From NCBI GenBank assembly GCA_020882975.1, contig JAHRFD010000002.1, positions 256,039 through 320,038 of the forward strand: a stretch of 64,000 nt of DNA, written 5' to 3'. The notes below the pieces were generated by a model that ran no database searches, was not told the DNA's origin, and was given only the letters and a program-made list of their open reading frames with translations. The position numbers and the translations under genes were made by a program. Positions 9,501 to 18,278 of this stretch are shown one piece after another. How positions within the stretch are numbered: position 1 is the stretch's first letter; each line of letters opens with the position of its first letter. Source of the stretch: Microcoleus sp. EPA2. GTDB lineage: Bacteria > Cyanobacteriota > Cyanobacteriia > Cyanobacteriales > Microcoleaceae.

Positions 9501-10232
9501 GTTATCATTCGCAAACGGTAATTTCAATAAATGCTCTGGTGAAAGCAGCTTAAATAGTGGAATTAGTTGATTGTCATCTTGCTTTTCGGTATTCCTTAAA
9601 GATTGTTCGTAGTCTCGAAGATCGAAATGGGTAAAAGTAATCTCGTCTTTGATTGCTTCAATAGCAGGTGCCGCAATTTCTTGATAGAAAAAGTCAGTTT
9701 TTTTCCCCGTTAGTCTTCCTGCTTCAAAATCGGTAAATAGTTTTACCAGTTGTTGATTCTGAGCAAAGGATTTTTCAAAAGTACCAGCATCAAAAATGAA
9801 CCACTCGTAAACATTGGTTGCGACTAAATATTTGATTTCAAGGTTTTTTCCAGAAATGCGATCGCGCAAAAAATAGAGTACCAATTCCTGAAAGGCTTTG
9901 CTATTCAGATTGTCAACCTTAAGCATCTCGCCTTCGTTGGTTGGCTTTTTAGCTTCCAGAATTACACCAACGCTGTTTTTGGCATCTTTTCCGTTATGAA
10001 TAACTAGGTCATTGCGTCCTTTTGTGTTGATGAAATGATTGGCTCCATAATAAGTCTCACGCAAAAACTGCGCCACCAGATTTTTGTGAAATTCCTCCGA
10101 TTCTGCTTCGTTGATGTGGTCGATTAATCTCATCAGATTGTGTTTAAATTTTTCAAAATCATCCCGATTGGGTTTCACCTTAAGGAATGCTTTATTTAAT
10201 GCTTTTATCGGCGGTATTTTATTTGGACTCAT
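6501..10232 (-). CDS. Single-chain restriction-modification enzyme (Type IIG-like, Eco57I family)
   Basis: 1243-residue protein combining nuclease, methyltransferase and specificity regions. An N-terminal PD-(D/E)xK nuclease is suggested by Asp75 (GRNDLVIHN) and Glu93-Ala-Lys95 (ILEAKKP). The SAM-binding motif CDPAVGSGHFL lies near residue 547 and the amino-methyltransferase motif NPPWGAN near 832, followed by a C-terminal region that probably recognises DNA (TaqI-like specificity type). Adenine-N6 methylation with cleavage by one polypeptide is the family expectation. No separate restriction or specificity gene is adjacent. The frame is full length. AT-rich codon use compared with petBD suggests horizontal acquisition between tRNA-Pro and petD. 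Confidence 0.85.
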   Translation of the reverse strand: MSPNKIPPIKALNKAFLKVKPNRDDFEKFKHNLMRLIDHINEAESEEFHKNLVAQFLRETYYGANHFINTKGRNDLVIHNGKDAKNSVGVILEAKKPTNEGEMLKVDNLNSKAFQELVLYFLRDRISGKNLEIKYLVATNVYEWFIFDAGTFEKSFAQNQQLVKLFTDFEAGRLTGKKTDFFYQEIAAPAIEAIKDEITFTHFDLRDYEQSLRNTEKQDDNQLIPLFKLLSPEHLLKLPFANDNNSLDKAFYSELLHIIGLTETKAGGKKLIGRKKEGRHIGTLIENAIEQLDSLDKISRLEKPEQFGDTYQDRLFNVGLELVITWVNRILFLKLLEAQLIKYHNGDKSFAFLNLSKVQNYDDLNSLFFSVLARQPQERSSSIQNIFAKVPYLNSSLFELTELEHLTISISNLRDENLPILSSSVLKDSNGKKRTGELNGLEYFFEFLNAYDFSSEGSSEIKEDNKRLINASVLGLIFEKINGYKDGAFFTPGFITMYMCRETIRRAVVQNFNEIKGWNCQNINDLYDNIKDKKEANQIINSLKICDPAVGSGHFLVSALNETIAIKSELKILIDKQGKTLRDYQVEVANDELVVTDDDGLLFEYNPKSPESQRIQETLFHEKQTIIENCLFGVDINPNSVKICRLRLWIELLKNAYYKAESHYTELETLPNIDINIKCGNSLISRFALDVDLRQALRKSKCDIDSYKNAVQTYRNAESKEQKREMEGIISSIKGNFRTTLYGNDSKKTKLRNLEGERYNLENQMLLFQESTTEQKAREKKITKLSNEIDKLEFEIEEIESGKIYENAFEWRFEFPEVLNDDGDFVGFDVVIGNPPWGANIDPNQLKHIKAMNSDIVVRMVDSFMFFINLTFSLKSKFGLVCQIIPDVILYQIDNEKLREKIFNKSQLEIALNLGDAIFEDVSRPACIILLTSNISNISLIGEYYVGGSDKLSNILLTEINTSFFEDIPNKAIPTKNISGYKIINKYKHTRLIELVDNDEIQRGISPDFKDAFIVDDQIIQRCLLEKDFIFSTITGGRDLKKYLVQDVGKKILYTQKSDACQLIPNILNYLQTFKEQITCQEVEEGKHPFWSLHRPRNKKIFLKQEKIIGVITGDRIIVGLDVNQIFPTDGLYVMASNGKYSNKLLVGVLNSKLLTYFYRLLSMEVNRTLAQIKPTILKNLPVQFDNEKIVIRIESIVDQILTAKKSDPKADTTELEKEIDRLVYQLYELTAEEIKIVEGETA

Positions 10233-10302
10233 CTGCTTTTAAATTTAATTTAATTATGATCAAATTAATTAATTATGTTTAATTATAGCAACCAAATAAA
10301 AT

Positions 10303-10360
10303 GACGCCCGCAACAGTTTCCCCTAAGTACAAAAGCACTTCTAGAAAACCTGCGGGCGTC
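10303..10360 (-). terminator. Inverted repeat downstream of petD
   Basis: Perfect 10-base arms GACGCCCGCA (10303-10312) and TGCGGGCGTC (10351-10360) with a 38-base centre. On the minus strand the second arm is followed by T-rich sequence, so it probably ends petBD transcription. It lies 22 bases beyond the petD stop and separates petD from the restriction-modification gene. Confidence 0.6.
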
Positions 10361-10381
10361 AAAATCAACCAAGCTTAAATC

Positions 10382-10864
10382 TTAGAACAGACCAAGAGTG
10401 AAAGATTTGTCGATGGGGAAAACAGCGCCAATACCCAACCACAGAGTGATTGCTGTTCCCAATAGGAAAACAGTAGTAGCCACAGGGCGACGGAACGGAT
10501 TTTGAAACTTGTTAACGCCCTCGATGAACGGAATCAAAATCAAACCCACGGGAACGCCAGCCATGCAAGCAATACCCAACAATTTGTTAGGCAAAACGCG
10601 CAGGAGTTGGAACACTGGCCACAAATACCATTCCGGCAGAATTTCTAGCGGAGTAGCAAAAGGATTAGCAGGTTCCCCAACTAAAGCCGGGTCAAGCACA
10701 GCCAAACCGACGCACAGAGAAATTGTTCCCATGATTACTACAGGGAAAACATAGAGCAAGTCATTGGGCCAGGCTGGTTCGCCGTAATAGTTGTGGCCCA
10801 TGCCCTTGGCGAGTTTAGCGCGGAGCGCTGGATCGCTCAAATCCGGTTTTTTGAGAATAGACAT
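10382..10864 (-). CDS. petD: Cytochrome b6f complex subunit IV
   Basis: 160-residue membrane protein equivalent to the C-terminal half of cytochrome b, with three transmembrane helices. The PEWY quinol-oxidation-site motif is present ([16 protein letters not shown]). It is part of the thylakoid cytochrome b6f complex that passes electrons from plastoquinol to plastocyanin or cytochrome c6. The sequence starts [15 protein letters not shown] like other cyanobacterial PetD and is full length. It follows petB by 119 bp on the same strand, forming the standard petBD operon. Confidence 0.98.
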   Translation of the reverse strand: MSILKKPDLSDPALRAKLAKGMGHNYYGEPAWPNDLLYVFPVVIMGTISLCVGLAVLDPALVGEPANPFATPLEILPEWYLWPVFQLLRVLPNKLLGIACMAGVPVGLILIPFIEGVNKFQNPFRRPVATTVFLLGTAITLWLGIGAVFPIDKSFTLGLF

Positions 10865-10983
10865 AACGACAGTGTTCTCCTTTTGGTTGTTGGCTGTAAA
10901 TAAATATGATGAGCGATGAATTCTGAATTTTCAACTCAAAACTTAGCAAGGGGCAAAAAAATATTGCCCCTACAACTCAAAAC

Positions 10984-11652
10984 TTACAACGGGCCTGAGA
11001 TTCCTTGCTTGCGAATCATCAAGAAGTGAGCCAGCATGAATACTGCAATCAGCCAAGGCAACACAAATGTGTGCAAGCTGTAATAGCGGCTTAATGTACC
11101 TTGACCGACGCTGACGCCGCCACGGAGTAACTCAACCATTAAAGAACCCACAAAGGGGATGGCTTCTGGAACGCCGGAAACGATTTTGACTGCCCAGTAA
11201 CCAATTTGATCCCAAGGTAGGGAATAGCCCGTCACGCCGAAGGAGACGGTGATGACTGCCAAAATTACTCCTGTAACCCAGGTGAGTTCGCGGGGTTTTT
11301 TGAAGCCGCCGGTCAGGTAAACGCGGAAGGTGTGGAGAATCATCATCAGCACCATCATGCTGGCGGACCAGCGATGGATGGAACGAATCAGCCAACCAAA
11401 GCTGACTTCATTCATGATGTATTGGACGGATGAAAAAGCTTCTGCTACCGTGGGACGGTAATAGAACGTCATGGCGAAGCCGGTGGCAAACTGGATGATG
11501 AAACAAACCAGAGTGATGCCGCCCAAGCAGTAGAAGATATTGACGTGGGGGGGTACGTACTTGGTTGTGATGTCGTCGGCGAGCGCTTGAATTTCCAGGC
11601 GTTCGTCAAACCACTGGTAGGTTTTTGATTCGGTGATTTGTTTAGAAAACAT
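10984..11652 (-). CDS. petB: Cytochrome b6
   Basis: 222-residue core subunit of the cytochrome b6f complex with four transmembrane helices. The paired histidines for the b-type hemes are in the second and fourth helices ([32 protein letters not shown]). The cysteine that carries the extra heme c(n) is in [11 protein letters not shown]. It starts [15 protein letters not shown] and is full length. First gene of petBD, divergent from ctpA across about 700 bp. That neighbourhood joins electron transport with D1 maturation. Confidence 0.98.
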   Translation of the reverse strand: MFSKQITESKTYQWFDERLEIQALADDITTKYVPPHVNIFYCLGGITLVCFIIQFATGFAMTFYYRPTVAEAFSSVQYIMNEVSFGWLIRSIHRWSASMMVLMMILHTFRVYLTGGFKKPRELTWVTGVILAVITVSFGVTGYSLPWDQIGYWAVKIVSGVPEAIPFVGSLMVELLRGGVSVGQGTLSRYYSLHTFVLPWLIAVFMLAHFLMIRKQGISGPL

Positions 11653-12357
11653 GGAGCCAGAATTCCTAAAAGAATATTGCTGTGGTTGAGATTAAGGGCA
11701 GCAGCCACAAGGATTTTTGTCGCCCCGCGATCGCCAGTAAGCTTTTACTAGCAACTGACTTTGGCTATTTTTAAATTGGGAGCTGACTGAGGCACTCGAT
11801 GGTGCGGTCGCTGTTAGCGCTGGGAAACGGAGCCCTAGCTTGCTCCCCTTTGCTGGCGTTGCCCGATCGAATTCCTGACTATGATAAAAAATGTAACATA
11901 ATAGCCGTGCAGATTTCACGGAGCGATCGCTTTTGCTTGGGTCTCAAACACCATTTTTCCCAAGCTGCATATCTGCCCCAAGCTGCCATATCGCCACGAG
12001 CCTAGCTACACAGTAGAATCTGATGCAGTGAGCGGACTCAGGTTTCTAAATTTTCATATTTTTGATAAAACTTCACTTAATCTGGGTTAAATGTCAACTT
12101 TAACTAATTTTTAGGGCGGGACTGCCACAGACCTGATGCTGTTTAGGACTTTGGCCTCAACCAGGTTGGTTCAGGTAATTAGCTGATTTGAGATTAAGGA
12201 AGAGAACGACAAACCGGCTTGTTTTGGGTTGAGGGCTTCCTGGACTGGCTGGATGACTTTTGCCTTCGGAGAGTTGAAGTTGAATGTGCAAAAGGTCAAA
12301 AACGTACAAACTTAAAATACAACAGATACCAATCTACTCATATTTTACGGAACAATC
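11653..12357. other. Intergenic region between divergent petB and ctpA
   Basis: About 700 bases with no gene I can support. It must hold the promoters of petBD (minus) and ctpA (plus). HIP1 octamers are present (for example around 11925). Short reading frames occur on both strands but have no recognisable product. I searched by eye for small photosystem genes such as petN, petG or psb genes and saw none. Confidence 0.6.
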
Positions 12358-13596
12358 ATGCACAGACGAGTTTTCCAGATCGCAATTTTACTTGTCCTCC
12401 AATGGGTTATGGTTTTGGGTTCTTGGGCCGAGCCGGCGATGGCGCTGACTGATGAACAGAAGCTATTGAACGAAGCTTGGCGAATTGTCAACCGCTCTTA
12501 TGTGGACGATACCTTCAATCATCGCAACTGGAGGTCGATTCGCGAACAGACTATCAAGGCCCCTCTGAGCGATCGAGAACAAACCTATACAGCGATTCAG
12601 GATATGCTGGCTAATCTGGATGACCCCTTTACTCGACTGCTGAAACCAGAACAGTACCGCAGTTTGCAGGTCAACACTTCTGGGGAACTGACTGGTGTGG
12701 GGCTACAAATTGCGATCGACCCCCAGACTAACACTCTGACAGTGATTGCTCCGATTGCCGGTTCACCAGCCGATAAAGCCGGTATCCAACCCCTCGATCG
12801 CATTTTGAAAATTGACGGCACTCCTACCTCAGAACTGAGTCTAGACGAAGCCGCCACTAAAATGCGCGGCCGGGCCGGCACTGCTGTCATCCTCACCTTG
12901 GGGCGCGAAGGTAGGGAATCTCCACAGGATATTGAGTTAGTGCGCGATCGCATTGCTCTCAATCCGGTTTATGCCGAGTTGCAGTCTGGGCCGGAAAATT
13001 TACCCGTGGGCTACATTCGCCTCAGTCAATTCAGCGCTAACGCCACTGCGGAAGTCAGTAATGCGATCGACCGACTCGAAAAACAAGGAGCCGCCGCCTA
13101 CATTCTCGACCTGCGGAACAACCCAGGGGGACTGCTGCAATCCGGGATTGAAATTGCCCGGTTGTGGATCGATTCCGGCACCATTGTTTACACAGTGAAT
13201 CGACAAGGTGTTCTCGGCAGTTTTGATGCCTATGGACAGGCGCTAACAGGCGATCCCCTGATTGTTTTGGTAAACAAGGGAACTGCCAGTGCTAGCGAAA
13301 TTTTGGCCGGTGCGCTGCAAGATAATGGCAGAGCTCAACTGGTGGGAGAAAAGACCTTTGGTAAAGGGCTGATTCAGTCCCTGTTTGATTTGTCAGATGG
13401 TTCGGGATTGGCTGTGACTGTGGCGAAATACGAGACGCCCAATCACACGGATATTCACAAAATGGGGATTGTGCCCGATCGGGTAGTACCTAGCGAGTCG
13501 ATGACGCGGGATCAAATTGGCACTGAGAGCGACTTGCAATATCAAGCTGCACTCCAACTGCTGAAGCAAAAAACCGTAATGGCGAAGTCAGCTTGA
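12358..13596 (+). CDS. ctpA: C-terminal processing protease CtpA (D1 protein maturation)
   Basis: 412-residue S41-family serine protease. The N-terminus has a signal peptide (hydrophobic 6-22, then AEPAMA), directing it to the thylakoid lumen or periplasm. A PDZ domain follows at about 100-185 (GVGLQIAIDPQTNTL; GSPADKAGIQPLDRIL). The catalytic domain carries the Ser-Lys dyad, Ser311 (GTASASEI) and Lys336 (GEKTFGKG), spaced 25 residues apart as in characterised D1 processing proteases. CtpA removes the C-terminal extension of D1 so the manganese cluster of photosystem II can assemble. Divergent from petBD. Confidence 0.93.
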   Translation: MHRRVFQIAILLVLQWVMVLGSWAEPAMALTDEQKLLNEAWRIVNRSYVDDTFNHRNWRSIREQTIKAPLSDREQTYTAIQDMLANLDDPFTRLLKPEQYRSLQVNTSGELTGVGLQIAIDPQTNTLTVIAPIAGSPADKAGIQPLDRILKIDGTPTSELSLDEAATKMRGRAGTAVILTLGREGRESPQDIELVRDRIALNPVYAELQSGPENLPVGYIRLSQFSANATAEVSNAIDRLEKQGAAAYILDLRNNPGGLLQSGIEIARLWIDSGTIVYTVNRQGVLGSFDAYGQALTGDPLIVLVNKGTASASEILAGALQDNGRAQLVGEKTFGKGLIQSLFDLSDGSGLAVTVAKYETPNHTDIHKMGIVPDRVVPSESMTRDQIGTESDLQYQAALQLLKQKTVMAKSA

Positions 13597-13782
13597 AACC
13601 CAAGTTTTAAGTTTTGAGCTAGTACCTAGACCCGCCTTTGAGTTGTTCGACGGACTGTCAACCGTCAACAATCATGGTCGAGTGCAACCGGAATCGAAAT
13701 CTAACAAGCAGACTCTTAGGAAATTGTCAATGGCTGAAGATATCTTTGCGACCTTCTTGCTGAGTCCCTCGGACTTCTTCGT

Positions 13783-14196
13783 TCACGGTTGTTGAGTTGA
13801 CTCCTCGGCGTCAGGGGCCTCCGATTCCTGCAAAATCACTGGTTGCTGCTGGGGGTCAACCCGATTGCTTTGCTCTTGCATCACTGTTTTAGCCAGACTG
13901 GGATCGAAGTAGCGATTAAAGTCCGATCGCGACTGATTCACTCTCTTTTCGGTAATATTGACTTCAGCTTGGATTTCCTGCAATTTTTCTTGTACTGCCC
14001 GGTAGTGAGGCCAAAGCTGAATCAAAGCAGAAGTTGCACAAACTGAAAGTACGATGTTGACTGCTAACTTCACTCCTGCTTCCGCCGCCAGGGTTTGGTG
14101 AGGGTAAGAACGAGGGCTGCGACTGTTACCACGAGCAACGCGAGGGGAGTTTTTGACAGGACGCAGTGGGGTAACGGTAGGTTTAATCGCTTGCAT
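13783..14196 (-). CDS. Conserved cyanobacterial single-pass membrane protein with coiled coil
   Basis: 137 residues: a basic, disordered N-terminus (about 1-35), one transmembrane segment (about 40-62, VKLAVNIVLSVCATSALIQLW), a predicted coiled coil (about 65-95, AVQEKLQEIQAEVNITEKRV), and a Gln/Glu-rich tail. The topology resembles FtsL/DivIC-type septum proteins, but I see no diagnostic motif, so that is only a shape comparison. It lies downstream of psaM on the same strand, 282 bp away. Confidence 0.7.
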   Translation of the reverse strand: MQAIKPTVTPLRPVKNSPRVARGNSRSPRSYPHQTLAAEAGVKLAVNIVLSVCATSALIQLWPHYRAVQEKLQEIQAEVNITEKRVNQSRSDFNRYFDPSLAKTVMQEQSNRVDPQQQPVILQESEAPDAEESTQQP

Positions 14197-14478
14197 AATT
14201 TTTTTTACAGATTTCTGATAGTGACGTTTTCAAGCTGCTAGTTCCAGCAAAGTTTTAGTTGAATCCACACCTATCCTGGTTTGTCAAGGTGATACCAGCT
14301 AAAATTTTTGAGACATCAGGACACCTGGGGACAGATTTTTGATATAAAAATTCCTGCCCTTGCAGTTTTGTCTTGCTGACAACAAACAATCTACTCCACT
14401 GTGGCAGCAATTGTCCGCACGCTCAAGATTTAACTGCTCAGGCAGGTAGTGCCGGCGATTCTCCCTAGTGTCTGTGAA

Positions 14479-14574
14479 CTACTTGTACAGTTCAGTAGAC
14501 AACCGGAAAGCCAAGATTCCTGGAATCAAAGCAATTACGAGGGCGACGTAGACTTGGGTATCTGTTAAAGACAT
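14479..14574 (-). CDS. psaM: Photosystem I subunit M (31 residues)
   Basis: A very short gene of 31 codons on the minus strand, reading [19 protein letters not shown] then [12 protein letters not shown] and stop (TAG). This matches PsaM along its whole length: a single transmembrane helix beginning TQVY and ending with TELYK. PsaM stabilises photosystem I trimers near PsaI and PsaB. The upstream sequence (CAGGAG, at about 14583-14588 on the minus strand) can serve as a ribosome binding site. Divergent from the TerC gene. Confidence 0.95.
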   Translation of the reverse strand: MSLTDTQVYVALVIALIPGILAFRLSTELYK

Positions 14575-14830
14575 ATTGACAAAACTCCTGTTCACGGGTA
14601 CGAGCTTTCACTAATTTCCGGCAAATTGGCGCTTTTGGGAATCACTTGTAACAACTCGAAATATAAAATACGGCTAGGACTTCTCAAGATGGAACGCAGA
14701 AGGAGGGCGATCGGGTGTCGCAGAGTTACCAGATTAGGTTAAGATAAGTGAAGGTGACACTAATTCTCGACAGAGCAGGTGATTAACGCTGAGCTCTACC
14801 ATTGCAAATTTTAGGTGCACAACATAGTTA

Positions 14831-15598
14831 ATGCTAGATCAATTTATCGAATCTTCTCCGAATCTAGGAATTGATACCTTTTTATTATTGTTAGTTTTGG
14901 TGGCTTTGGAGGCTGTGCTTTCGGCTGACAATGCGATCGCCCTGGCATCTATTTCTAAAGGTTTGGAAGAACCAAAGCAACAGCAACAGGCTCTCAATTT
15001 CGGTTTGATAATTGCTTTCGTACTGCGAATTTCACTGATTTTAACCGCTACTTGGGTGATCCAATACTGGCAGTTTGAACTCCTGGGTGCTCTGTACCTA
15101 TTGTGGCTGGTTTGGCAGCACTTCGCCTCAGATGCTGACTCCGAGGGAGAACATCACGGGCCGAAATTTTCGTCGGTTTGGCAAGCAATTCCCATGATTG
15201 CTTTTACGGATTTAGCATTTTCTTTGGATAGCGTCACTACGGCGATCGCAGTTTCGGATAACACGGTGATTGTGGTTACGGGCGCTACCATTGGCATTAT
15301 TGCTCTGCGATTCATGGCTGGATTGTTCATCCGCTGGCTGGATGAATACGTTCACCTGGAAAGTGCCGGCTACATCACAGTCGGGTTCGTGGGCATGAGG
15401 TTGTTGGTGAAAGTAATTAATCCAGATTTAGTTCCTCCCCAATGGCTGGTAGTTTCATGTATCGCCTTGATGTTTGTGTGGGGTTTTTCTAAACGCACTC
15501 CAGAGTCGAAGGAGATTACAGAGTCCTTAGAATCTGCATTTAAGCAGGACTCGGAAGGGGAAGTCAAGGAGCAGGAAGCACAGAAGTCGGAAATTTGA
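14831..15598 (+). CDS. TerC family integral membrane protein
   Basis: 255 residues with about seven transmembrane helices and the two acidic signatures of the TerC family, EAVLSADNAIALA near the N-terminus and FTDLAFSLDSV in the middle, which probably bind a metal ion. Family members are linked to tellurite resistance, manganese export and thylakoid membrane protein insertion; which applies here is unknown. The C-terminal 35 residues are acidic and disordered. I looked for a yybP-ykoY manganese riboswitch upstream and did not see one. A hairpin terminator follows at 15637. Confidence 0.88.
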   Translation: MLDQFIESSPNLGIDTFLLLLVLVALEAVLSADNAIALASISKGLEEPKQQQQALNFGLIIAFVLRISLILTATWVIQYWQFELLGALYLLWLVWQHFASDADSEGEHHGPKFSSVWQAIPMIAFTDLAFSLDSVTTAIAVSDNTVIVVTGATIGIIALRFMAGLFIRWLDEYVHLESAGYITVGFVGMRLLVKVINPDLVPPQWLVVSCIALMFVWGFSKRTPESKEITESLESAFKQDSEGEVKEQEAQKSEI

Positions 15599-15636
15599 GA
15601 TACTTTTATTTTAAAATTGACTTTTGTTTCAACATA

Positions 15637-15672
15637 TAGATCGATCTTTTGCTAAAGGTCGATCTATTTTTT
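15637..15672 (+). terminator. Intrinsic terminator after the TerC gene
   Basis: Stem TAGATCGATCTT (15637-15648) with AAGGTCGATCTA (15655-15666), one G-U pair, then a run of six T. It ends about 75 bases after the TerC stop. Confidence 0.8.
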
Positions 15673-15885
15673 GTGTATAAATGCACCCCGTGAATAGTGA
15701 GATAGCCGACCGCTTAAACAAGTCTAGTATAGCAATCGCTAAGGCTGTTAAGGCGATCGCTAGAGCTCACAGCCAATGTTATTTCAAAGACATATTTAAA
15801 TCACTCTATGTGTTACTCTCAAAAACAACTTTGAGGATTCAGCCTTCTTGTCCGGCATTGTATCTTTAAGATCGAGAAAACACCT

Positions 15886-18144
15886 ATGTATCGATTTCAG
15901 ATTATTGGACACACGCAAACTGGCGCATCCATCGGTATCGTCGGTTCTACTCCCGAATTAGGACTGTGGGATATCACGAAATGCCTACGCCTGAACACCA
16001 GTGCCGATCGCTATCCTTTATGGTACACAGATATAGACATTCAGCCTGCTCTCGATGTAGGCGATCGCCAGAACATAGAATATAAGTACGTGTATATTGA
16101 TGCCAACGGTATCGCAGCATGGGAAGAATTCGGTTTTAATCGCTGGATACCGATCGACCCACACCACAAATCCAGCAAAATCGTAGTAGACGATGGCGCC
16201 TTTGGTTATTTGCAGCCTTATCCCTTCGGATACCTAGAAGAAGCAGAACCTGTTCCCAATCTCCCCTCAGATCAAAAATCCCCAGGCTTAAAAATCGCCG
16301 TGATTGGTAGTTCCGTCGCCAAGGGTCAAAAAGCCTGGATGTTGAAAGGTTGGGCTTCCCAGTTGGCAGAGTCTTTGCAGGAAAAATACGGACACCAACT
16401 GGTGAATTTGTCAGAAGCGGGCGCAAATGTCGGCAAAACCATCGCCCGTTTTCCCTCCGTCGTCGCCCCAGAACAACCTGATGTGGTAATTATTGCTCTG
16501 TCTCTGGGTAACGAAGGGCTAGCCCACTGTCGCCCCCACGAACGACGGGGAATCCAGCGCCGATTTGAAAGTGGCTTGCTACAGTTGGTGAAAATGACGC
16601 GAGCCCTGGGAGCACGTCCCATGCTGGGCGGACTATATCCCCACGGTGACTATAACTCAGAACATTACTGGTTGCTGCGAGATACCCACCACCGGATGCA
16701 GAATTGGGGCGTTCCGGTGCTGGATTGGTTGGGAGTGTTGGAAGATGGACAAGGACGTTGGAAACCAGGAATATCCTTCGATCCTTCTCACCCAAACACC
16801 ATCGGTCATAATCTGATGTATGAGGCGATCGATCTTAACCGATTTGCGATCGACAAAGACGAATTAGCCAAGGAAAAACAATACTTTTGTGCACCCAAAA
16901 CAGTTCCTGTTTACCAAGACAATGCAGGCTTTGAAGTCACTGCTTGTCTGGAAGAACAGCTTTTGCGGATTGTCAATTCATCACCCCACAATTACACGAT
17001 CGCTCCCCATTGGCAAGCAATCCAAAATTTACTGCAACGCCAAGCAGGATTGATCCCAGGGATTTATATTGCTAAAAATGTCAAGTCAGGGATGCTTCCT
17101 TTCTTTGCAGTACAGGAAAATGGGACGATCGAAACCACAATGGAAATTGCCCCTGGTGCTGACTTAGAATACACTTCAGCTTTCAATCTTTTTGCACCGA
17201 ACAACTCACAATTGTTGTTCTATGACGGGCATTTGGGAATTTTAAAATTAGACGATAGTCGCCTGTGGATTATCAACGAATCAGACAAAGAATACAACAT
17301 CCAACCCATGTGGAAGGAAGTTCGCCATCTACTCAAAGCCATGCCATCTGGTGTCTATGACGATCCCCTGCATCCTGACGCACCTTTTCGCACCATGATG
17401 ATTGGCGACAACGGGATTGAAAGTCGGGTGAAATCACCGCCTAAGTCCGCTGTATTGTTTCAATATAAATGTCAATTATCCGACATCAGCCGGGTGGCGA
17501 TTTTGCCGCTGGGCGATCGCTGTGCAGTGCGGATGATGCTGTATAAAATGGAGTACGATGGCCCGGCTTTTCCCTTCGATTTGACGCGCACTACCAAGAT
17601 TGGAGATGTTGCTGATGCGATCGAAAACGGTTTTTATGATATGTGGAATCCGGCTTTTCTGCACTACAGTGCCCAAGCGGGTAGAATCTATCATAGCAAG
17701 TGGTCTGGTCTTTCTTTTGCCCATGAAGTTGAAGATACAGACGATCCTGTTAATGATATGTCTCCGGTATTTGAACGGATGCGTCAGCGATATACGGCAC
17801 GTTCTGCGCGGTTTTGGTACGCACTTCAACATTGCGACAAGGTGCTGTTTGTCCGCACTGGTATTGCCGATCGCAATGGAGCGATCGATCTGATCCATAA
17901 ACTAGAATACAAATGTCAGGGGAAACCTTTTCAATTGCTGTTGCTTTCTCCCCAATCTTCCGATGAGTTTGCAGGTTTGGATTGTGTGCTGCATTATAAT
18001 GTGGAGTTTAATCCCGATCGAATGTATGCGGATTTGGGACACTGGATGTACTGTACGGATGTGATGCGAGGGATTTTGGAGTCGATCGGGGTTTGCAGCA
18101 AAAACCTGTTTTGGTGTCCACCTAAGATACCGCAAAATAGGTAA
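15886..18144 (+). CDS. Three-domain protein: CBM20-like, SGNH hydrolase, DUF1796
   Basis: 752 residues. Residues about 1-110 resemble a CBM20 starch-binding domain (GSTPELGLWD; IEYKYVYID). About 145-320 form an SGNH hydrolase domain with KIAVIGSSVAKG (block I), ALSLGNEGL (block III) and FDPSHPNTIGH (block V Asp and His). A middle part (about 330-525) has two similar segments (PHNYTIAPHWQAIQNLL and EYNIQPMWKEVRHLL). The C-terminus (about 530-745) matches DUF1796, a papain-like putative peptidase family (LGDRCAVRM; FPFDLTRT). No signal peptide. A role in glycan or polysaccharide modification is inference. Preceded by a 290-bp gap and followed by an inverted repeat. Confidence 0.8.
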   Translation: MYRFQIIGHTQTGASIGIVGSTPELGLWDITKCLRLNTSADRYPLWYTDIDIQPALDVGDRQNIEYKYVYIDANGIAAWEEFGFNRWIPIDPHHKSSKIVVDDGAFGYLQPYPFGYLEEAEPVPNLPSDQKSPGLKIAVIGSSVAKGQKAWMLKGWASQLAESLQEKYGHQLVNLSEAGANVGKTIARFPSVVAPEQPDVVIIALSLGNEGLAHCRPHERRGIQRRFESGLLQLVKMTRALGARPMLGGLYPHGDYNSEHYWLLRDTHHRMQNWGVPVLDWLGVLEDGQGRWKPGISFDPSHPNTIGHNLMYEAIDLNRFAIDKDELAKEKQYFCAPKTVPVYQDNAGFEVTACLEEQLLRIVNSSPHNYTIAPHWQAIQNLLQRQAGLIPGIYIAKNVKSGMLPFFAVQENGTIETTMEIAPGADLEYTSAFNLFAPNNSQLLFYDGHLGILKLDDSRLWIINESDKEYNIQPMWKEVRHLLKAMPSGVYDDPLHPDAPFRTMMIGDNGIESRVKSPPKSAVLFQYKCQLSDISRVAILPLGDRCAVRMMLYKMEYDGPAFPFDLTRTTKIGDVADAIENGFYDMWNPAFLHYSAQAGRIYHSKWSGLSFAHEVEDTDDPVNDMSPVFERMRQRYTARSARFWYALQHCDKVLFVRTGIADRNGAIDLIHKLEYKCQGKPFQLLLLSPQSSDEFAGLDCVLHYNVEFNPDRMYADLGHWMYCTDVMRGILESIGVCSKNLFWCPPKIPQNR

Positions 18145-18170
18145 TATTAAGTTTGGTTGCACCGGAATGA

Positions 18171-18262
18171 TTAAACCGCGAAGGCGCGAAGGACGCGAAG
18201 GAAGAGAAAGAAGAAAATGCTGTTCTTTCTTAGCGCTCTTCGCGCCTTCGCGGTTCATTTAA
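18171..18262. repeat. Long inverted repeat, GCGAAGG type
   Basis: Arms TTAAACCGCGAAGGCGCGAAG (18171-18191) and CTTCGCGCCTTCGCGGTT followed by CATTTAA (18238-18262) are nearly perfect complements around a 46-base centre. The element lies between convergent genes (DUF1796 fusion and acyl-CoA synthetase) and could act as a bidirectional terminator. Similar repeats are common between cyanobacterial genes. Confidence 0.75.
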
Positions 18263-18278
18263 TCTTACTCCATAACTG

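Noticed and set aside
14575..14830. yybP-ykoY manganese riboswitch before the TerC gene
   Set aside because: The conserved loop sequences could not be found by eye.
15681..15869. 62-codon frame upstream of the CBM20/SGNH/DUF1796 gene
   Set aside because: No family, poor start context, starts immediately after the TerC terminator and has mixed composition; more likely leader DNA.
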